Assembly (NCBI GenBank): GCA_902494715.1
Contig: CABUUJ010000059.1
Location: forward strand, 1-12,652
Source: an uncultured Collinsella sp.
Lineage (GTDB): Bacteria > Actinomycetota > Coriobacteriia > Coriobacteriales > Coriobacteriaceae
Direction of reading: 5' to 3'
Length of the DNA stretch: 12,652 nt
Below the pieces are notes generated by a model. That model saw only the letters and a list, made by a program, of their open reading frames with translations. It did not search any database and was not told where the DNA came from. Of this stretch, positions 7,445 to 12,652 are shown one piece after another. Made by a program: the position numbers and the translations under genes. Positions within the stretch are counted from its first letter, which is position 1. Every line of letters begins with the position of its first letter.

Positions 7445-10315
7445 ATGAGTCGCCGCAACACCGAACTGCTCTTGCTCATCGCCTCGGCGTTCCCCGTCAT
7501 CCTGCTCTATGCGATGTACGTGCTCACCGCGGGTGCCACGATTTCCTTTGAGACGCTCGCCGTGCCGATCGGCCTGTTCGCCGCCTTCGCCGCGGCGCAT
7601 ATCGCCGTGCGCATCCTGGCGCCCGGCGCCGACCCCGCCATCCTGCCCATCGTCTTCGTGCTCTCGGGCATCGGCATCACATTCGTGACGCGCCTGGCCC
7701 CCGACCTCGCCATCTCGCAGCTCATCATCTTGTTTGTCTCGGTGGCCCTGATGGTGGGAACGCTCGCACTGGTCAAAAACCTCGACGTGGTCATGCGCTA
7801 CAAGTACACCTTTGGCATTATCGGCATCATCCTGCTGATGCTGCCCATCTTTATCGGCACCACGATCTCGGGCTCCAAGCTGTGGATTCGCATCGCGGGC
7901 TTTACCATCCAGCCCGGCGAGTTCGCCAAGGTCTTTATCGTGCTGTTCCTGGCCGGGTACCTGGCCGAGAACCGCGAGCTGCTCTCCATCTCCAACCGCA
8001 AGATCCTGGGCTTTAAGATCCCTCGCCTGCGACTGCTGCTGCCGCTGTTTGCCGTGTGGGGTGTGTGCCTGCTCGTCGTCGTCTTCGAACGCGATCTGGG
8101 TTCGGCCGTGCTGTTCTACACCATCTTCTTGCTGATGCTCTACGTTGCCACGGGGCGCTTTTCGTATGTCGTTATCGGCCTTGCGCTCTTAGCCGTTGGA
8201 GCCGTGGGCGCCTACAAGTTCCTGTCTCACGTTCAGGTGCGTTTCCAGGTTTGGCTCGATCCGTTTAAGGACGCCCAGGGTCAGGGCTACCAGATCGTCC
8301 AGTCGCTCTTCTCGCTTGCCGATGGCGGTCTGGTCGGTGTTGGCATCGGCAACGGCATGGCCAACAACATCCCTGTCGTCGAGTCCGACTTTATCTTCTC
8401 GGCTATCGGCGAGGAGATGGGCCTTTTGGGCGGCGGCGCCGTGCTCATCCTGTTTATGCTCTTTGCCGTGCGTGGCCTCACCACGGCTGCCCGCGCTAAA
8501 TCCGACCTCGCCGCCTTTAGTGCCACGGGCCTTACGGCAGCCATCAGCTTCCAGGCCTTTTTGATCGTAGGCGGCGTTACCCGCCTGATCCCGCTGACCG
8601 GCGTCACCTTGCCCTTTATGAGCCAGGGTGGCTCCTCGCTGCTGGCGAGCTTTATCATCGTCGCGCTCCTGCTGCGCGCCGGTGACGAGGCGACCGGACG
8701 CGAGGCCGAGCTTACCGGCACCGGCACCATGGCCGCCATCTCTGACGATCAGGTCGCATCTGCCGCCGCCCCGACGGGCACGCGCTTTGCCACCTCGTCT
8801 TCCTACGGCAGCGGCAGCCATTCCGTCGGCTCGCGCATGCGCCGTCGCCTGCTCGACACGCCTGAATCCGGCGTGCTCGGCCGCGTGGCACTTGCCAACC
8901 GTCTGACTCGTGCCGTGTTTGCCTTTACGGCGCTGTTCGCCATCCTTATCGGCAACCTCACCTATGTCCAGGTCATCAAGGCGAAGGACTACCAGGACAT
9001 GCCGACCAACAACCACACCATCGCCCGCTCCAAGTACATCCAGCGTGGCTCCATCATCACGTCCGACGGCGTGACACTAGCCGAGTCGCTGCAACAGGAG
9101 GACGGCACCTACGCCCGTTCCTACCCCAACGGCAACATGGCCGCGCACGTGGTGGGCTACGTGAGCCAGCAATACGGCACCGCCGGCATCGAGAGCGTCA
9201 TGAACGATACGCTCACCGGCTCCAAGGATTACTCCAGCTGGAACAATGCCATCGCGTCGCTCGCGGGGCAGACCCAGCCGGGTAATACCGCCAAGCTCAC
9301 CATCGACTCGCGCATCCAGACGGCTGCCGAACAGGCACTCAAGGGCTTTAAGGGCGCTGTGGTGGTCATGGATCCGCGCACCGGTGCGGTTCTCGCATGT
9401 GCCAGCTCGCCCACTTACGACAACACCAACATCGATGCGCTGCTCCAGTCGGGCGGCGGCGAGGACGGTTCCATGTACGACCGTGCCATGGACGCGCTGT
9501 ACACCCCGGGCTCGACCTTTAAGGTCGTCACGCTCTCCGCGGCGCTCGAAACCGGCACCGCCAGCCTTACCAGCACGTACCAGGCGCCCGGTTCCATGGA
9601 CATCGGCAACGCGCCGGTCACCAACTCTGCCAACGAGAGCTACGGCACCATCAGCCTGCAGCAGGCCTTCGCAGTGTCGTCCAACGTCGTCTTTGGCCAG
9701 GTGGCAAACGAGGTCGGTGCCAGCTCGCTCGTCCAGTTTGCCAACGCCTTTGGCTACGGTCAAAAGCTCGGTCAGGATCTGACCACCGCGGCTTCCATCA
9801 TGGCCGACCCGTCGCTCATGACCGAGTGGGAGACCGCCTGGGCCGGCGCCGGCCAGCCTGTCGGCATGGACCATACGCCCGGCCCGCAGACCACCGTCAT
9901 GCAAAACGCCGTGATTGCCGCCGCCATCGCTAACAGCGGCGTGGTCATGGACCCGTACTTTGTAGCCCAGGTACTCGCCCCGGACGGAACCGTGGTCAAG
10001 ACCACGCAGTCCCGCTCGCTGGGCCAGGCCGTCAGCTCCGCCACGGCCGACCAGGTCAAGCAGGCCATGCTTGCCGTCGTCCAGTCCGGCACCGGCACCG
10101 ATGCCCAGATCCCAGGCGTCAAGGTCGCCGGCAAGACCGGCTCGGCCGAGATCGGCGGCACCAACGTCAACTCAATGTTCGTTGGCTTTGCACCTTACGA
10201 TTCACCCACGGTCGCCATCTCGGTGGCCTTGGAGGATTTCGACAAGCATGACGTCGAGGCCGCCAAGATCGCCGGCATCGTCCTGACCGCGGCGCTTGCC
10301 GCACAGGGAGCGTAA
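7445..10315 (+). CDS. RodA/FtsW (SEDS) glycosyltransferase fused to class B penicillin-binding transpeptidase
   Basis: A 956-residue fusion that would both polymerise glycan strands from lipid II and cross-link them at the membrane. Residues 1-415 are a polytopic SEDS domain: IQPGEFAKVF (155-164, the usual QPSEFAK with G for S), ERDLGSA with catalytic-type aspartate D217, VESDFIFSAIGEEMG (312-326) and PFMSQGGSS (390-398). A Ser/Gly/Ala linker with RMRRR runs about 420-485. The PBP's own membrane anchor follows at about 489-509. Then come the short PBP dimerisation-type region (RGSIITSDGVTLAES, YGTAGIESVMN) and the transpeptidase: STFK (nucleophile S690, K693), SSN (745-747) and KTGS (897-900). 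All active motifs are intact. In mycobacteria rodA and pbpA are separate adjacent genes in this same order. AAAGGGAG ends 8 nt before the ATG at 7445; the in-frame GTG at 7436 overlaps that Shine-Dalgarno sequence and is less likely. It lies 16 nt after the phosphatase. Confidence 0.95.
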   Translation: MSRRNTELLLLIASAFPVILLYAMYVLTAGATISFETLAVPIGLFAAFAAAHIAVRILAPGADPAILPIVFVLSGIGITFVTRLAPDLAISQLIILFVSVALMVGTLALVKNLDVVMRYKYTFGIIGIILLMLPIFIGTTISGSKLWIRIAGFTIQPGEFAKVFIVLFLAGYLAENRELLSISNRKILGFKIPRLRLLLPLFAVWGVCLLVVVFERDLGSAVLFYTIFLLMLYVATGRFSYVVIGLALLAVGAVGAYKFLSHVQVRFQVWLDPFKDAQGQGYQIVQSLFSLADGGLVGVGIGNGMANNIPVVESDFIFSAIGEEMGLLGGGAVLILFMLFAVRGLTTAARAKSDLAAFSATGLTAAISFQAFLIVGGVTRLIPLTGVTLPFMSQGGSSLLASFIIVALLLRAGDEATGREAELTGTGTMAAISDDQVASAAAPTGTRFATSSSYGSGSHSVGSRMRRRLLDTPESGVLGRVALANRLTRAVFAFTALFAILIGNLTYVQVIKAKDYQDMPTNNHTIARSKYIQRGSIITSDGVTLAESLQQEDGTYARSYPNGNMAAHVVGYVSQQYGTAGIESVMNDTLTGSKDYSSWNNAIASLAGQTQPGNTAKLTIDSRIQTAAEQALKGFKGAVVVMDPRTGAVLACASSPTYDNTNIDALLQSGGGEDGSMYDRAMDALYTPGSTFKVVTLSAALETGTASLTSTYQAPGSMDIGNAPVTNSANESYGTISLQQAFAVSSNVVFGQVANEVGASSLVQFANAFGYGQKLGQDLTTAASIMADPSLMTEWETAWAGAGQPVGMDHTPGPQTTVMQNAVIAAAIANSGVVMDPYFVAQVLAPDGTVVKTTQSRSLGQAVSSATADQVKQAMLAVVQSGTGTDAQIPGVKVAGKTGSAEIGGTNVNSMFVGFAPYDSPTVAISVALEDFDKHDVEAAKIAGIVLTAALAAQGA

Positions 10316-10365
10316 TGCCCATGATTGAATCGGACACCCGAGGCGCGCCGCGGCCGAAGAGTTAG
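10315..10365 (+). CDS. Candidate 16-residue coupled ORF between the fusion gene and pknB
   Basis: The ATG overlaps the fusion gene's stop as TAATG and has an excellent AGGGAG Shine-Dalgarno sequence with a 4-nt spacer. It reads MPMIESDTRGAPRPKS and stops at TAG (10363-10365). The peptide matches nothing I recognise. It occupies the place where pknA lies in the mycobacterial cluster. It could be a leader peptide for pknB, a remnant of a lost gene, or chance; the initiation signals are good but the length is too short for coding statistics. Confidence 0.35.
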   Translation: MPMIESDTRGAPRPKS

Positions 10366-10377
10366 CGGCAACGCGCC
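10342..10377 (+). promoter_or_regulatory. GC-rich hairpin in the pknB leader
   Basis: GGCGCGCCGC (10342-10351) can pair with GCGG (10365-10368) plus CGCGCC (10372-10377): ten GC pairs with a 3-nt CAA bulge on the 3' side and a 13-nt loop. No T-run follows, so it is not a classical terminator. It starts inside the 16-codon ORF and ends 70 nt before pknB, so ribosomes on the small ORF would disturb it. It could be an mRNA processing or attenuation element; the role is inference. The rest of this 132-bp gap shows no clear promoter. Confidence 0.35.
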
Positions 10378-10447
10378 ACACGGCCCCAGCGGCCACATCG
10401 TAGGTACTACACACATCGTTGAGCGAATAGTTATGTTAGGAGCAGGA

Positions 10448-12397
10448 ATGGAACAGAGGGTCCTCGGGGGAAGATACCTCCTCAAGGATAAGGTGGGAAC
10501 AGGCGGCATGGCGACCGTCTACCGTGCACAGGACCAGGTCCTCGACCGCACGGTAGCCGTCAAGATCATGCTGCCGCAGTATGCCGGCGACGCAACCTTC
10601 GCCGCACGCTTTAAGCAGGAGGCCCAGGCAGCAGCCGGTCTCTCCTCCCCCTATATCGTGGGCGTCTACGATTGGGGCAAGGACGGCGACACCTATTACA
10701 TCGTCATGGAGTACCTGCGCGGCACCGACCTTAAGAGCGGCATCAAGAGCCACGGCGCCCTCGACCCCAAGAAGGTCGCCCAGATCGGCTCGCAGATCAG
10801 CTCCGCGCTTTCGGTCGCCCACAAGCACGAGATCATCCACCGCGACATTAAGCCGCAGAACATCATGGTGCTGCCCGACGGCAACATCAAGGTGATGGAC
10901 TTTGGCATTGCGCGCGCCAAGAACAGCCACCTCACGCAAGACAACAACGTGCTGGGAACCGCCCACTACGTCAGCCCCGAGCAGACCCGTGGTCAGGACC
11001 TCGGCCCCACCTCGGATATCTACTCGCTGGGCGTCGTGATGTACGAGTGCGCCACCGGCCGCGTTCCCTTTGACGGTGACGACGCTATCTCGGTCGCACT
11101 CAAGCAGGTCAACGAGTTGCCTATTCCGCCGAGCCAGATCAACTCCGGTGTCGACGCCGACCTTGAGCGCATCATCCTCAAGTGCATGGAGAAGGACCCC
11201 GCAAACCGCTTCCAGACCGCCGACGAGCTGCGTCAGGTGCTCAACAGCTACCTGTCGGGCCATGCCGTCAACGTCTCGGAGCCCACGCGCATCATCGGTG
11301 CCGCGGGCGACCTGGGCGCCACCAAGACCCGTGAGCTGTCTGACTCCACGCGCGCTATGGTTCGCCCCGTATCGGGCGTAAGCGGACAGACCAACCCCCG
11401 CAGCGCCGTCTCGGGTTCCACCGGTTCCTACGAGGTCGATCAGCCCAAGTCCAACAAGAACAAGATTATCGCCGCCGTAGTCGCCGCAATCGCCGTGGTT
11501 GGCGTTGTGGTGGCCTTCGCCACCGGGCTCTTTGGGGGCGAGCAGGTTACGGTGCCCGATGTGCTTAACAAGGACCAGCAGACCGCTATCGAGCTGATCA
11601 AGGAGGCCGGCCTTGAGGTCGGAACTGTCGACCAGAGCTATAACGACGATGTCGACGAGGGCAAAGTTGCCGAGCAGACCCCCAACGGCAACACTAAGAA
11701 GCCCAAGGGCTCCAAGGTTAACCTGGTGATCTCCAAGGGCCCCAAGCCCTCCGAGAAAGTTGAGGTTCCGCAGCTCGTCGGCCTAACCAAGGACCAGGCC
11801 GAGGCCGCGCTGGCAAGCGTGGGCCTGAAGGGCAACGCAACCGAGGAGGCCAACGAGGCCGACGAAGGCCAGGTCTTTGAGCAGGGCACTGATGTCGGCA
11901 AGGAAGTCGAGAAGGGCACGACCATCTCGTATAAGGTCTCCAGCGGTCCTGACACCACCTCCGTCCCCGATCTGACCGACATGACCGAGGCACAGGCACG
12001 CAACGCTCTCGACATGGCCGGTTTTGGCGTCAACGTGAGCTACCAGGAGAACGATTCCGTCACCGAGGGCACCGTCATTAGCTGGAACCCCAGCGGCAAG
12101 CAGAAGCCCGGCGCCACGATCACCGTCGTCATCGCCAAGAAGTCCGGCAAGGCCAGCGTTCCGGGCAACCTGTACGGCAAGAGCATCTCCGCCGCCGTCA
12201 CCGCGCTCAACAACGCCGGATTCTACAACATCGCATTCTGCGATCAGAACGGCAACCCCGTGAGTGGCAACGAAAACGCCACCGTGACGGGCGTCTCCCC
12301 CACTGGCAAGCAGTCCACCGACAGCACGATTACGCTGACGGTTTCGGTTTCTGGCTCTGGTACTGATTCAGGCGACGATTCCGGTACAAGCAACTAG
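10448..12397 (+). CDS. pknB: PASTA-domain Ser/Thr protein kinase PknB
   Basis: A 649-residue receptor kinase that couples wall or lipid II sensing to control of growth and division. Residues 10-270 are the kinase: GTGGMATV (17-24), VAVK (K39), E58, HRDIKPQN (D133, N138), DFG (D151), the activation loop ending GTAHYVSPEQ, and GVVMYE. All catalytic residues are present, and it is an RD kinase. Residues 271-337 are a Ser/Thr-rich juxtamembrane segment with several possible phosphosites. One membrane helix spans about 340-362. Outside are PASTA repeats at about 366-431, 437-500 and 504-564. A divergent fourth, about 568-635, has an odd ASVPGNLYGKS start and a cysteine (C598). A Ser/Gly/Asp-rich tail ends the protein. 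AGGAG lies 5 nt before the ATG at 10448; longer in-frame starts (TTG 10325, ATG 10433) lack a good Shine-Dalgarno sequence and add non-conserved sequence. It is the last gene of the operon, ahead of a strong terminator. Confidence 0.96.
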   Translation: MEQRVLGGRYLLKDKVGTGGMATVYRAQDQVLDRTVAVKIMLPQYAGDATFAARFKQEAQAAAGLSSPYIVGVYDWGKDGDTYYIVMEYLRGTDLKSGIKSHGALDPKKVAQIGSQISSALSVAHKHEIIHRDIKPQNIMVLPDGNIKVMDFGIARAKNSHLTQDNNVLGTAHYVSPEQTRGQDLGPTSDIYSLGVVMYECATGRVPFDGDDAISVALKQVNELPIPPSQINSGVDADLERIILKCMEKDPANRFQTADELRQVLNSYLSGHAVNVSEPTRIIGAAGDLGATKTRELSDSTRAMVRPVSGVSGQTNPRSAVSGSTGSYEVDQPKSNKNKIIAAVVAAIAVVGVVVAFATGLFGGEQVTVPDVLNKDQQTAIELIKEAGLEVGTVDQSYNDDVDEGKVAEQTPNGNTKKPKGSKVNLVISKGPKPSEKVEVPQLVGLTKDQAEAALASVGLKGNATEEANEADEGQVFEQGTDVGKEVEKGTTISYKVSSGPDTTSVPDLTDMTEAQARNALDMAGFGVNVSYQENDSVTEGTVISWNPSGKQKPGATITVVIAKKSGKASVPGNLYGKSISAAVTALNNAGFYNIAFCDQNGNPVSGNENATVTGVSPTGKQSTDSTITLTVSVSGSGTDSGDDSGTSN

Positions 12398-12447
12398 CCG
12401 GCTGCTTATTATCTGCGCAGCGAACGCCGCAAACATATTCGCTCAGA

Positions 12448-12488
12448 AGCGCCCGCTTGCTCCCCCGGCAAGCGGGCGCTTTGCTTTT
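12448..12488 (+). terminator. Rho-independent terminator of the pknB operon
   Basis: A perfect 13-bp stem, AGCGCCCGCTTGC (12448-12460) with GCAAGCGGGCGCT (12468-12480), has a 7-nt loop and is followed by TTGCTTTT. It lies 50 bp after the pknB stop. The opposite strand lacks a T-run after the stem, so it acts on plus-strand transcripts. Confidence 0.93.
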
Positions 12489-12528
12489 GATGCGACCCGC
12501 TAGCATGGAACGGCGCAGCTCTAACACC

Positions 12529-12561
12529 AAAAGAGCCCGGCACCGTGGTAGTACCGGGCTC
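12529..12561 (-). terminator. Rho-independent terminator facing left, for an RNA gene from the right
   Basis: Read on the minus strand, GAGCCCGG and CCGGGCTC form an 8-bp stem, extended by two inner pairs after a mismatch, with a loop of about 7 nt and a TTTT tract (12532-12529). It starts 10 nt after a tRNA-like CCA end, which is where a tRNA terminator would lie. Confidence 0.75.
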
Positions 12562-12571
12562 GGCAAATCTC

Positions 12572-12594
12572 TGGTGCCCCCGGGCGGATTCGAA
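12572..12594 (-). other. tRNA 3'-end fragment (T-loop, acceptor strand, CCA); possible attachment-site scar
   Basis: Read on the minus strand, this contains a T-loop TTCGAAT (12594-12588), the 3' half of a T-stem CCGCC (12587-12583), an acceptor strand CGGGGGC (12582-12576), discriminator A and encoded CCA (12574-12572), then a terminator. The matching 5' half of the T-stem (GGCGG) is absent: the next bases are AGTT, leaving a T opposite C61. No GCCCCCG acceptor partner appears in the remaining 58 nt. So it looks like the end of a tRNA gene whose body has been replaced or lies elsewhere. Integrases commonly use exactly this 3' segment as an attachment core. A truncated pseudo-tRNA or odd intact tRNA reaching past the window remains possible. 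Confidence 0.5.
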
Positions 12595-12645
12595 AACTCC
12601 CCCCGCGGGGAAATTGGTGACGCGGGTGTCGACGATCCGAATCCG
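12585..12645. repeat. Short inverted repeat flanking a CCCCGCGGGG palindrome
   Basis: CGGATTCG (12585-12592) and CGAATCCG (12638-12645) are inverted copies, and between them lies the perfect palindrome CCCCGCGGGG (12601-12610). The left copy is part of the tRNA-like T-arm. No gene is visible from 12595 to the window end. The arrangement could be arm-type or structural sites at an element boundary, or chance in GC-rich DNA. Confidence 0.3.
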
Positions 12646-12652
12646 GCCTTAA

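Noticed and set aside
10325..10447. Upstream TTG (10325) or ATG (10433) starts for pknB
   Set aside because: The extra residues do not resemble PknB N-termini and no good Shine-Dalgarno sequence precedes them; AGGAG at 10438-10442 is correctly placed for ATG 10448.
12572..12652. A complete tRNA or tmRNA on the minus strand at the right edge
   Set aside because: The T-stem 5' half does not pair with the 3' half (T opposite C61) and no acceptor 5' strand is found, so only a 3' fragment is supported.
1..12652. CRISPR arrays, insertion sequences or defence genes
   Set aside because: No regularly spaced repeats, transposase motifs or defence-type domains were seen; the window is a housekeeping cell-wall control locus plus dnaX.

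Overview
The window is high-GC DNA with actinobacterial gene content. The set of FHA proteins, PP2C phosphatase, SEDS/PBP enzyme and PASTA kinase, and the style of the proteins, suggest a Coriobacteriia gut bacterium of the Collinsella type. That taxonomic call is recognition plus inference, not a database match.

Layout. Bases 1-1264 (minus strand) hold the N-terminal 421 codons of dnaX (DNA polymerase III gamma/tau), which runs off the left edge. A 115-bp divergent spacer separates it from a plus-strand gene for a small two-helix membrane protein with a YcxB-like C-terminal domain and a very basic tail (1380-2105). After a 144-bp spacer with a possible extended -10 promoter comes one tightly packed plus-strand operon: a Ser/Thr kinase fused to a polytopic membrane domain (2250-4103), fhaA (4100-5110), fhaB (5117-5533), a pstP-like PP2C phosphatase (5530-7428), a RodA-PbpA fusion (7445-10315), a tiny coupled ORF with a GC-rich hairpin (10315-10377), and pknB with PASTA repeats (10448-12397). 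A strong rho-independent terminator closes it (12448-12488).

How the genes work together. This is the actinobacterial cell-wall growth and division control cluster, in the same transcription order as mycobacterial fhaA-fhaB-pstP-rodA-pbpA-pknA-pknB. Two kinases and one phosphatase set the phosphorylation state. The FHA proteins read phosphothreonine. The SEDS glycosyltransferase and class B transpeptidase make peptidoglycan, and the PASTA repeats of PknB probably sense wall fragments or lipid II. Three departures stand out: rodA and pbpA are one polypeptide; the pknA position is empty except for a 16-codon ORF and a hairpin, while a different kinase with a polytopic membrane domain heads the operon; and the phosphatase carries an N-terminal disordered extension of about 245 residues.

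Right edge. Beyond the operon terminator there is a second terminator on the opposite strand. Next to it is what looks like the 3' end of a tRNA gene (T-loop, acceptor strand, CCA) whose remaining body is not present. This may be the attachment-site scar of an integrated element lying to the right, but the window ends too soon to tell.

Several start codons were set from Shine-Dalgarno position rather than the longest reading frame (2250, 7445, 10448).
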